A stretch of 6,200 bases of DNA from GCA-2732805 sp964516605. GTDB lineage: Bacteria > Pseudomonadota > Gammaproteobacteria > Coxiellales > Coxiellaceae. The DNA lies in NCBI GenBank assembly GCA_964516605.1, contig CAZFAA010000091.1:1-6200 (forward strand). Direction: 5' to 3'. The notes beneath the pieces were generated by a model that saw only the letters and a program-made list of their open reading frames with translations, did no database searches and was not told the DNA's origin. Shown here in pieces: positions 1 to 5,229 of this stretch. Numbering within the stretch: position 1 is the stretch's first letter; each line of letters starts with the position of its first letter. A program made the position numbers and the translations under genes.

Positions 1-1467
1 AAACCACTGCTGCAACGGTCCTGCCAACCATACGATGAGCACACCCATCACCGCATTGGCTAACACTAAGCGTAAAAAATAAACCAGCCAGCCATCACCT
101 GCTGCAAAAATCTTACGCTTAAATAATACTGTCAGTAATAAACTGGCATTAATCGAAGCCGCTAAAGATGTGGATAATGCCAGTCCTGCATGACGCAATG
201 AATGAATTAAAATTAGGTTAAACACAACGTTGAATACAACACACCACGCTGCAATTTTAACGGGCGTACGGACATCTTTGCGCGAATAAAAAGCTGATGC
301 CAACACTTTAATGAGCATAAAAGCCGGCAACCCTACCGCAAATGCTTTTAGACTTTGGCTGGTCATGATGACATCGTAAGTGTTAAATGCACCGTGATGA
401 ATTAAGGTGGCCAAGAGTGGTCCTGATAATAAAAATAACGCTAGCGCTGCAGGAATGCCGACCAACAATTCCAAACGCAACGCCCACGCCAAGGTTGCTG
501 AATATTGCTCAGGGTTATTATTCGCGTGATGATGCGATAGATTGGGTAAGACAACTGTTGCCAGTGCCACACCGATCACGCCCAATGGCAAATACGTCAG
601 GCGATCGGAATAATACAACCAAGAAATACTGCCTGCTGTCAAAAACGAGGCGAAAAAATTATCGATCAGCAAACTGATTTGCGCCACTGACACGCCAAAT
701 AAGGCCGGGACCATTAAACGCATGACACGTCGCACATCCGGATCTCGAAAACCCAAAGAGGGGCGCGGCAATAAATTTTTTGCAAACAAAGCCGGTAACT
801 GAATCGCCAATTGCGCCACGCCCCCAATCAACAGACCCCACGCCAACACATAAACAGGTGTCGCGGCATACGGCGCCCACAAGTAGGCCACCAAAATCAA
901 TGCCACATTCAGTAGCACTGGCGTAAAGGCTGGGATCGCAAAATGATTACAGGTATTCAAAATAGCGCCACTGAAGGCCACCAATACAATTAAAATAAGA
1001 TAGGGAAACGTGATATGTAACATATGTTCGGTTAAGATGGCACGCTCACTCCCATGCGCAAAACCCGGCGCAAACACCGTCACCAACAATGGTGTCAAAA
1101 TTTCAGCCACTACCACCACCAAGGTCACCACCAGACCCAACGTGCCAGCCACGCGGTTTACAAAGTTCTGTACATCTTCATGCGGTCTTTGCTGCCTAAT
1201 CTCAGACATCACCGGCACAAAAGCCTGCGCAAAGGCGCCTTCGCCAAAAAGACGGCGCATAAAGTTAGGTAGTTTTAAGGCAATAATGAAGGCATCAAAG
1301 GCAGCGCCGGCACCAAAGATCTGCGCCAGAATAATATCCCGTGCAAAACCCATAATACGTGACAAGAGCGTCATGCTGGCTACAATTGAGGTTGACCTTA
1401 ATAAGCGGCCACGTTTTTTCTCGATGACCGGAGACTTTTGATTGACAACTTGCTCAGAAACAGGCAT
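1..1467 (-). CDS. murJ: Lipid II flippase MurJ (MviN family), 3' end outside the window
   Basis: This is a multi-pass inner-membrane protein of the MOP superfamily that flips the peptidoglycan precursor lipid II from the cytoplasmic to the periplasmic face. The minus strand is open for 489 codons from the ATG at 1467 to the window edge. E. coli MurJ has 511 residues; by alignment from memory about 40 C-terminal residues are missing here, while the N-terminus is about 19 residues longer. Family hallmarks are visible: SRIMGFARD (36-44), the DAF motif (58-60), KLPNFMRRLFGEGAF (65-79) and a YYSDRL motif in the middle. The arginines and aspartate that I equate with E. coli R18, R24, D39, R52 and R270 are all kept. 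Many hydrophobic segments are spread along the protein. The start has only a weak ribosome-binding site. It diverges from rpsT. In related genomes ribF and ileS often lie next to this pair, but they are not in this window. Identity is very secure; the exact start is less so. Confidence 0.96.
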   Translation of the reverse strand, partial: MPVSEQVVNQKSPVIEKKRGRLLRSTSIVASMTLLSRIMGFARDIILAQIFGAGAAFDAFIIALKLPNFMRRLFGEGAFAQAFVPVMSEIRQQRPHEDVQNFVNRVAGTLGLVVTLVVVVAEILTPLLVTVFAPGFAHGSERAILTEHMLHITFPYLILIVLVAFSGAILNTCNHFAIPAFTPVLLNVALILVAYLWAPYAATPVYVLAWGLLIGGVAQLAIQLPALFAKNLLPRPSLGFRDPDVRRVMRLMVPALFGVSVAQISLLIDNFFASFLTAGSISWLYYSDRLTYLPLGVIGVALATVVLPNLSHHHANNNPEQYSATLAWALRLELLVGIPAALALFLLSGPLLATLIHHGAFNTYDVIMTSQSLKAFAVGLPAFMLIKVLASAFYSRKDVRTPVKIAAWCVVFNVVFNLILIHSLRHAGLALSTSLAASINASLLLTVLFKRKIFAAGDGWLVYFLRLVLANAVMGVLIVWLAGPLQQWF

Positions 1468-1470
1468 ATT
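1442..1470 (+). promoter_or_regulatory. Sigma-70 promoter for rpsT, straddling the murJ start codon
   Basis: A perfect -35 hexamer TTGACA (1442-1447) is followed by a 17-base spacer and CATATT (1465-1470), which matches TATAAT at four of six positions. Transcription would start near 1477 and give a leader of about 29 bases before the GTG of rpsT. The -10 hexamer covers the murJ ATG (1465-1467 on this strand), so the promoter lies inside the first codons of the divergent gene. The call rests on motif and spacing only. Confidence 0.65.
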
Positions 1471-1494
1471 TTCGCGTCCATAGATTAATACATC

Positions 1495-1499
1495 GGGAG
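1495..1499 (+). promoter_or_regulatory. Ribosome-binding site of rpsT, which fixes a GTG start
   Basis: GGGAG lies six bases before GTG at 1506, good spacing for a start. The first residues read from this codon (M-A-N-S-P-Q-A-R-K-R) match the normal S20 N-terminus, so the GTG rather than a later ATG is the start. Confidence 0.75.
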
Positions 1500-1527
1500 T
1501 ATACCGTGGCTAATTCACCACAAGCAA
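1498..1527 (-). promoter_or_regulatory. Candidate promoter for murJ, inside the rpsT start region
   Basis: On the minus strand TATACT (complement of 1498-1503) is a five-of-six -10 match, with TTGCTT (complement of 1522-1527) 18 bases upstream as a weak three-of-six -35. The start would fall near 1490, about 23 bases before the murJ ATG. The -35 lies in codons 6-8 of rpsT and the -10 covers the spacer and ribosome-binding region of rpsT. The match is modest. Confidence 0.4.
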
Positions 1528-1775
1528 GAAAACGCGCAGAGCAAGCACAAAAACGCCGCTTAAGTAATTTAAGCCAAAAATCTGGAATGCGTACTGCATT
1601 GAAAAAAGTGTTAAAAGCCGTTGCAGGTAAAGACCTCGATGCTGCTCAAGCCACTTTCAAAGCCGCTACTAAGGAAATCGATATCCTGGCTCGCCGTAAT
1701 GTAATTCATCCTAACAAGGCTGCTCGTCTTAAAAGCCGTCTGAATGCTAAAGTCAAAGCCTTGGCTACTGCTTAA
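1506..1775 (+). CDS. rpsT: 30S ribosomal protein S20
   Basis: S20 is a primary 16S rRNA-binding protein of the small subunit body, made of a bundle of long helices. The 89-residue product (E. coli has 87) starts MANSPQARKRAEQAQKRR and carries the conserved middle MRTALKKVLKAV (28-39) and the late segment NVIHPNKAARLKSRLN (65-80), all typical of the family. It is very rich in Lys, Arg and Ala. The start is GTG with a GGGAG site six bases upstream. In E. coli rpsT also uses a non-ATG start (UUG) and S20 represses its own translation; a weak start here would fit such control, but that is inference. It stands alone, transcribed away from murJ, and is followed by a strong hairpin at 1795-1820. Confidence 0.98.
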   Translation: MANSPQARKRAEQAQKRRLSNLSQKSGMRTALKKVLKAVAGKDLDAAQATFKAATKEIDILARRNVIHPNKAARLKSRLNAKVKALATA

Positions 1776-1794
1776 AAACCCGATTCTCTAATCC

Positions 1795-1820
1795 TTCCTC
1801 CCGTTTTTACACGGGAGGAA
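1795..1820 (+). terminator. Perfect hairpin downstream of rpsT, probable transcript 3' end
   Basis: TTCCTCCCGT (1795-1804) pairs perfectly with ACGGGAGGAA (1811-1820) across a six-base loop, 19 bases after the rpsT stop. The bases that follow (TATTAGC) are not a real U-tract, so it is either a weak intrinsic terminator or a 3'-end-protecting structure. Being symmetrical, it could also act on transcripts arriving from the right. Confidence 0.55.
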
Positions 1821-2045
1821 TATTAGCAATCTCTGGGTGTAGCTATAACTTCATCTGTAATACATCAAAGTACCTATGCTTGCCGGACTCGTTGTTCATC
1901 AGCGCGAGCAGTTTGGAGGAAAACTTAAGCGAGCAGCGGAGCATATAAATCATATATGACAAGCGAGCAAGGTTTTTCGAACAAAATAACCCCTCTAGGA
2001 CAAAACTGTGGGGAAGGCTGACATATAGCCTATTTTAAATCACAA
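1821..2045. other. Non-coding intergenic stretch with three GCGAGCA copies
   Basis: No convincing gene is seen here. GCGAGCA occurs three times in direct orientation, at 1904-1910, 1929-1935 and 1963-1969; the last two share the longer AAGCGAGCA. Between them are a CTTAAG palindrome and the 10-bp palindrome TCATATATGA (1950-1959). A 27-codon frame (1876-1959) passes through but has no ribosome-binding site. The arrangement could be a dispersed intergenic repeat, a small RNA or degraded coding sequence. Nothing in this window tells these apart. Confidence 0.4.
1981..2013 (-). terminator. Weak terminator-like hairpin after the U-box-like gene
   Basis: Read on the minus strand, CCCC (complement of 2010-2013) can pair with GGGG (complement of 1990-1993). 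The inside of the stem is poorly matched. A T-rich run TTATTTTGT follows. It lies 33 bases past the stop of the 2046-3137 gene. Only the four outer G-C pairs are secure, so this is a tentative call. Confidence 0.25.
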
Positions 2046-3137
2046 TCAACTACTCAGATCCTGGCTGCTCCATCGAGCCCTCCTCGCGCTTTGCCGAGAG
2101 TGATTACGACCCCCTCTATCACCATCTACTGCCTCCCTCGACTCTGAGAATAAATGAGAACGGCGGTCTTCTCGCCCTACACGATGATTTCGTCTAGGCT
2201 GCGGTAATTGTGGGTCTGCCGCTGTTGCAGGTCCTTCTTCTTCAAATCGAGCACCTTTAGGCAATCTTAATCCTTGCGCTTCTGCAGTATTTTTTAATAG
2301 AAGTGGAAAAGGCAAAGCCTGATTCCGCGTTAACAAAAATACCCACAAATTTCTTTGTTCGAGCATAATGCACTGATACGTAGCACCTATTAAAGTATTT
2401 TTGACAGTCGTAATCGTAGGCTGATAATGGTGATTCTCAACTAAAATAATAGCATCTAAAAAACGATCTTTTTCATCATCAGGCAGACATTCAAGCTGCA
2501 ATAAAAATTGAGTTTTAGCAGCAGTACACGCTTCTAGATCTTCATCAGTATAACTTAAAGAAGGTTGATTAGGCTTACTGCCATAACTCAAGTAGGTTTG
2601 TAAGAGTTCAGATAACGCATCCAATATTTGAGGATGAATATAAGTTTCTTGCTGATAAGCTTGCCTTAATTCCTGAGCATATGATACTAAGCGCGGATGC
2701 TGTTGCATTTCAAGCAATAAATGATTGGGATAAGGCTCATTTGTATGTGGACTACGTAACCATACAGGATCAGGCTGCATTTGAAAACAGGCCAATAATT
2801 CTTCTATATCGTAAACAATACCACCCAATACAATAAAGTTTTCCTCAGGAATATCTAAAATATCGGTGCAATAGAGACTGGTTTCGGTATTATACTCACA
2901 TTCCCAGCTATTAAATGCTCTAAAAAAATCAGAAAATTCAGACCTACGCTCAACTGGAATAAACGCCAAGATGGAATCTATTGAACAACCCAGCCAAGTC
3001 ATACTGAACTCATACAATTTAGCATAATTTAGAACATAACCCATAAAATGTCCAAGAGACAGACTCTCCGGCACAGACGCCCTATTTACATAATCCTCTA
3101 CGTAATATTTCAAACAAAGAATGTACTCACCAACCAT
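2046..3137 (-). CDS. Unknown protein with divergent U-box-like domain and Arg-rich tail; candidate effector
   Basis: I do not recognise the family of this 363-residue protein. Residues 89-145 resemble a U-box, the RING-like fold of some E3 ubiquitin ligases. They run Y-C-T-D-I-L, then VLGGIVYDIEEL (103-114) where U-boxes have G-H-x-Y-D-R, then DPVWLRSPHTNEPY (123-136) where they have the P-x-T-R-x-P strand, then a helix. Like U-boxes it has no zinc-ligand pattern. Residues 146-270 look alpha-helical. From about 295 the chain is low-complexity: E-E-E-G, prolines, then 13 arginines and no lysine in 315-363. There is no signal peptide or clear membrane helix. The body is AT-rich (about 37% GC on three hand-counted lines), the tail about 54%. 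The ATG at 3137 has a poor ribosome-binding site and overlaps an upstream short frame, so the true N-terminus may differ. Secretion into host cells by a type IV system is inference from domain type and likely lineage. Confidence 0.7.
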   Translation of the reverse strand: MVGEYILCLKYYVEDYVNRASVPESLSLGHFMGYVLNYAKLYEFSMTWLGCSIDSILAFIPVERRSEFSDFFRAFNSWECEYNTETSLYCTDILDIPEENFIVLGGIVYDIEELLACFQMQPDPVWLRSPHTNEPYPNHLLLEMQQHPRLVSYAQELRQAYQQETYIHPQILDALSELLQTYLSYGSKPNQPSLSYTDEDLEACTAAKTQFLLQLECLPDDEKDRFLDAIILVENHHYQPTITTVKNTLIGATYQCIMLEQRNLWVFLLTRNQALPFPLLLKNTAEAQGLRLPKGARFEEEGPATAADPQLPQPRRNHRVGREDRRSHLFSESREAVDGDRGGRNHSRQSARRARWSSQDLSS

Positions 3138-3210
3138 TGTTACCGTATTGAGCGTAAGGATAACGTGCTTTTAAACGATTAAAAATCTCAATCACGCGTT
3201 CTTTCTTCAT
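3127..3210 (-). CDS. 27-codon frame overlapping the start of the U-box-like gene; lost N-terminus or leader peptide
   Basis: From the ATG at 3210 the minus strand reads M-K-K-E-R-V-I-E-I-F-N-R-L-K-A-R-Y-P-Y-A and stops at 3127, overlapping the next gene's ATG (3137) by 11 bases in another frame. GGGG lies eight bases before this ATG, a better site than anything before 3137. Three readings are possible. It may be the real N-terminus of the downstream protein, cut off by a one-base frameshift. It may be a leader peptide translationally coupled to it. Or it may be a remnant of endonuclease III (nth), whose N-termini often look like this basic helix ending in R-Y-P-x-A; that last idea rests on memory of the family and only about 20 residues. 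Confidence 0.35.
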   Translation of the reverse strand: MKKERVIEIFNRLKARYPYAQYGNNGW

Positions 3211-3258
3211 ATAACAAACCCCATAACATTTTTAATTGATTACAATACTAATCCCAAA

Positions 3259-3281
3259 TATAGTACTTAACAGATACTATA
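3259..3281. promoter_or_regulatory. 23-bp dyad, possible operator, with overlapping plus-strand -10
   Basis: TATAGTA (3259-3265) and TACTATA (3275-3281) form a perfect 7-bp inverted repeat with a nine-base centre, the geometry of a dimeric regulator's operator. It lies in the 106-base AT-rich gap between obgE and the short frame at 3127-3210. On the plus strand its left arm also works as a -10 (TATAGT, 3259-3264) 17 bases after TTGATT (3236-3241), which would produce RNA antisense to the obgE 3' end. I found no good minus-strand promoter here. Low base complexity makes chance occurrence possible. Confidence 0.3.
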
Positions 3282-3316
3282 AAAAATGACAACATCTGTA
3301 CTCGCACTTTAAAAAA

Positions 3317-4330
3317 TTATTCCTTCATTTCATGTAAATAGTTCATGATATCAAAACACAATTCCGGCGTACCTTTACCTGTTGCTGCAGAAATTCGGTA
3401 AATGGGGCCATCCCACTCAAAGCGTTTTAAAATATCTGCAATACGTATTTCTAAATCATCTTCCAACATTAAATCGATTTTATTAAACACCAACCAACGC
3501 GGCTTAGCGTATAATTCATCGCTGTATTTTCGCAATTCATGCAAAATTGCTTCCATCGCCGCAACCGGATCCGAACCATCCATCGGATCGATATCGACAA
3601 GGTGCAGCAGCACTTGTGTGCGACTTAAATGTTTTAAAAATTGAATTCCCAAACCCGCGCCTTCTGCCGCACCCTCAATCAATCCTGGAATATCGGCAAT
3701 TACAAAACTTTGCTCTTCACCCACGCGCACTACGCCCAAATTAGGATGCAGTGTGGTAAATGGATAATCCGCAATTTTAGGACGTGCATTAGAAATTTGA
3801 TTGATCAAGGTCGATTTGCCAGCATTAGGCAAACCTAATAAACCCACATCCGCCAGCACTTTCAACTCCAAGCGCAGTGTGCGCTGCTCTCCGGGCTTAC
3901 CTGGTGTGGTTTGCCGCGGCGCGCGATTGGTACTGCTTTTAAAGCGCGCATTACCAATCCCATGAAAACCACCGCGTGCTACACACAGTGGTTGTCCGGG
4001 CACAATTAAATCACCAATAATTTCATCCGTCTCATCGTCGTAAACAAGCGTCCCAACCGGTACTTTTAAAAATAAATCATCTGCACTCTTACCGCGGCGC
4101 AAGCAGCCCTCACCCGGCGCGCCATTGCCTGCTTGAAATTGTTTCTGGTATTGGAAATCAATCAAAGTATTCACGTGCACATCGGCTACTAAAAAAATAC
4201 TGCCACCATCGCCACCATCACCACCATCCGGCCCACCAAATGGAATAAATTTTTCGCGACGAAAACCGCAGCAGCCTTTCCCACCTTTACCGGCTTCAAC
4301 TCTAATAGTCACTGCATCAACAAAATTCAT
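3317..4330 (-). CDS. obgE: Obg family GTPase ObgE/CgtA, ribosome assembly
   Basis: ObgE is a cytoplasmic GTPase that binds the 50S subunit and acts in late large-subunit assembly and stress signalling. The 337-residue product has the glycine-rich Obg fold (1-158) with FRREKFIPFGGPDGGDGGDGG (23-43). The G domain carries P-loop GLPNAGKS (166-173), switch I F-T-T-L-H-P-N-L-G (191-199), DIPG (213-216), NKID (283-286) and S-A-A-T-G-K-G (314-320). The start chosen is the ATG at 4330, giving MNFVDAVTIRVEAGKGG, which matches the family; GGAG lies four bases upstream. An upstream in-frame ATG at 4363 would add 11 residues that the family lacks. The chain ends soon after the G domain, without the C-terminal extension of the 390-residue E. 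coli protein. It is third in the rplU-rpmA-obgE cluster, after a terminator. Confidence 0.97.
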   Translation of the reverse strand: MNFVDAVTIRVEAGKGGKGCCGFRREKFIPFGGPDGGDGGDGGSIFLVADVHVNTLIDFQYQKQFQAGNGAPGEGCLRRGKSADDLFLKVPVGTLVYDDETDEIIGDLIVPGQPLCVARGGFHGIGNARFKSSTNRAPRQTTPGKPGEQRTLRLELKVLADVGLLGLPNAGKSTLINQISNARPKIADYPFTTLHPNLGVVRVGEEQSFVIADIPGLIEGAAEGAGLGIQFLKHLSRTQVLLHLVDIDPMDGSDPVAAMEAILHELRKYSDELYAKPRWLVFNKIDLMLEDDLEIRIADILKRFEWDGPIYRISAATGKGTPELCFDIMNYLHEMKE

Positions 4331-4334
4331 ATCA

Positions 4335-4338
4335 CTCC
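4335..4338 (-). promoter_or_regulatory. Ribosome-binding site deciding the obgE start
   Basis: On the minus strand GGAG (complement of 4335-4338) lies four bases before ATG at 4330. The spacing is slightly short but it supports this ATG over the one at 4363. Confidence 0.55.
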
Positions 4339-4372
4339 ACATTCCCGGTAGGAATTGCAACATTTTTTCAAT

Positions 4373-4396
4373 AAAAAAAGCCCCGCAATGCGAGGC
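4373..4396 (-). terminator. Intrinsic terminator between rpmA and obgE
   Basis: Read on the minus strand, GCCTCGC (complement of 4390-4396) pairs with GCGGGGC (complement of 4380-4386) around the loop ATT, with one G-T wobble, followed directly by seven Ts (complement of 4373-4379). This is a textbook Rho-independent terminator. It lies 27 bases past the rpmA stop and 42 bases before the obgE ATG, so it should cut the flow of transcription from the two ribosomal protein genes into obgE. Confidence 0.85.
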
Positions 4397-4423
4397 CTCG
4401 AATCATTCAGTACAGAGCACGAA

Positions 4424-4693
4424 TTACTCGTTAGTGCCTAACGGCTCTACGACAGCAAATTTACGTTTTTTAGCGCCTTGAATCTTAAACACAACATGTC
4501 CTTCAATCAAAGCATACAACGTATGATCTTTGCCAATACCAACACCTGTACCAGCATGACAGCTCGTACCGCGCTGACGAATAATAATGTTGCCAGGTAT
4601 AACGTGCTGACCACCAAATTTCTTCACTCCTAAAAACTTAGGATTCGAATCGCGACCGTTACGGGTACTACCACCCGCTTTCTTATGAGCCAT
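4424..4693 (-). CDS. rpmA: 50S ribosomal protein L27
   Basis: L27 sits at the peptidyl transferase centre, where its flexible N-terminus reaches the tRNA ends. The 89-residue product (E. coli has 85) begins MAHKKAGGSTRNGRDS, the conserved N-terminal arm directly after Met, without the cleaved N-terminal extension known from Firmicutes. The centre KFGGQHVIPGNIIIRQRGT (25-43) and the glycine-rich GTGVGIGKDHTLYAL (48-62) are family signatures. Its ribosome-binding site AGGAGA overlaps the rplU stop codon, and 11 bases separate that reading frame from this one, so the two are certainly cotranscribed and probably translationally coupled. A terminator follows. Confidence 0.98.
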   Translation of the reverse strand: MAHKKAGGSTRNGRDSNPKFLGVKKFGGQHVIPGNIIIRQRGTSCHAGTGVGIGKDHTLYALIEGHVVFKIQGAKKRKFAVVEPLGTNE

Positions 4694-4700
4694 TTTTTAT

Positions 4701-4706
4701 TCTCCT
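4701..4706 (-). promoter_or_regulatory. Strong ribosome-binding site of rpmA overlapping the rplU stop
   Basis: AGGAGA (complement of 4701-4706) stands seven bases before the rpmA ATG and shares bases with the TAG stop of rplU (4705-4707). This favours ribosome reinitiation and matched output of L21 and L27. Confidence 0.8.
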
Positions 4707-5016
4707 ATCCTGCGATATCGGTAATTCTAACCGCTGTAAAACTTTGGCGATGCCCTTGGCGCTTCATGTGGTGTTTACGGCGTCTGAATTTCAGGATCAG
4801 GATTTTTTTGTCCCGCGCCTGTTCCAATACTTCACCCACAACCTTAGCACCCGCCACCAGGGGGCTACCCACAGTTTGGTTGCTACCATCTGAAACCATT
4901 AATACGTCTTTAAAATCAATTGTTTGACCGACTTCTGCGACAAGCTTCTCAACTCTGATTACATCGCCTTTTCCAACGCGATACTGCTTACCACCGGTTT
5001 TTATTACTGCATACAT
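4705..5016 (-). CDS. rplU: 50S ribosomal protein L21
   Basis: L21 is a 23S rRNA-binding protein of the large subunit. From the ATG at 5016 the product is 103 residues, the same length as in E. coli, starting MYAVIKTGGKQYRVGKGD. The near-C-terminal segment KFRRRKHHMKRQGHRQ (76-91) followed by F-T-A-V-R-I-T-D-I (93-101) is the family signature. GAGG (complement of 5025-5028) lies eight bases upstream of this ATG. An earlier in-frame ATG at 5037 would add seven residues and destroy this arrangement, so it is rejected. It is the first gene of the minus-strand cluster and has a promoter at 5058-5086. Confidence 0.98.
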   Translation of the reverse strand: MYAVIKTGGKQYRVGKGDVIRVEKLVAEVGQTIDFKDVLMVSDGSNQTVGSPLVAGAKVVGEVLEQARDKKILILKFRRRKHHMKRQGHRQSFTAVRITDIAG

Positions 5017-5057
5017 GCGGATTGCCTCTTCTGCCAATCGTTACTGAAAGATTGGGC

Positions 5058-5086
5058 ATTCTAATGAAAAGCGCTTACCCGCGCAA
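5058..5086 (-). promoter_or_regulatory. Promoter of the rplU-rpmA operon
   Basis: On the minus strand TTGCGC (complement of 5081-5086), a 17-base spacer and TAGAAT (complement of 5058-5063, five of six) form a sigma-70 promoter. The start would be near 5051, about 35 bases before the rplU ATG. The spacer and -35 region carry the inverted pair CGCTT/AAGCG (5072-5076 and 5085-5089) and the palindrome AAGCGCTT, which could be a regulator site or chance. Confidence 0.6.
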
Positions 5087-5167
5087 GCGAAATCACAGTC
5101 TTTTATCAAATCACAATTAAAAAATCTACTTTTTGCCTGATGCGCCCCTGTTACCAAAGATTGCTGC

Positions 5168-5196
5168 TTCAGTGGTCAGTGGCATGGGTGTATAAT
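5168..5196 (+). promoter_or_regulatory. Promoter of the exported hydrolase gene
   Basis: A perfect TATAAT (5191-5196) lies 17 bases after TTCAGT (5168-5173, three of six). The start would be near 5203, leaving a leader of about 27 bases. The strong -10 with a weak -35 may point to help from an activator, which is inference. Confidence 0.6.
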
Positions 5197-5215
5197 CAAC
5201 GCTTCGCTTTCACAT

Positions 5216-5220
5216 AAGGT
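5216..5220 (+). promoter_or_regulatory. Ribosome-binding site of the hydrolase gene
   Basis: AAGGT lies nine bases before the ATG at 5230. This ATG is also the one that puts a clean signal peptide at the N-terminus. Confidence 0.65.
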
Positions 5221-5229
5221 AGCAGCACG

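Noticed and set aside
387..880. Open frames on both strands within murJ (plus 387-677, minus 659-880).
   Set aside because: Both overlap the murJ frame, which gives an unbroken MurJ protein; their products resemble nothing known.
1010..1441. A 143-codon open frame on the plus strand with many Lys, Thr and Ala.
   Set aside because: It is antisense to the well-conserved N-terminal half of murJ, has no family resemblance and is the complement of membrane-protein codons.
1876..1959. A 27-codon plus-strand frame in the rpsT downstream spacer.
   Set aside because: There is no ribosome-binding site or promoter, and the frame runs through repeated and palindromic DNA.
3259..3281. A PmrA-type regulator box, as found before some Legionella and Coxiella effector genes.
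   Set aside because: Only one CTTAA half-site (3266-3270) is present; the tandem second half is missing.
3402..3838. Three overlapping plus-strand frames.
   Set aside because: All are antisense to the obgE GTPase domain and lack ribosome-binding sites and family likeness.
4331..4363. An 11-residue N-terminal extension of ObgE from the ATG at 4363.
   Set aside because: The family begins at M-x-F-V-D, and the ATG at 4330 has its own GGAG.
4685..4927. An 80-codon plus-strand frame across rplU.
   Set aside because: It is antisense to a certain ribosomal protein gene and starts in the rplU-rpmA junction.
5017..5037. A seven-residue N-terminal extension of L21 from the ATG at 5037.
   Set aside because: L21 begins M-Y-A-V, the length then equals 103 as in E. 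coli, and the extension would cover the GAGG site.
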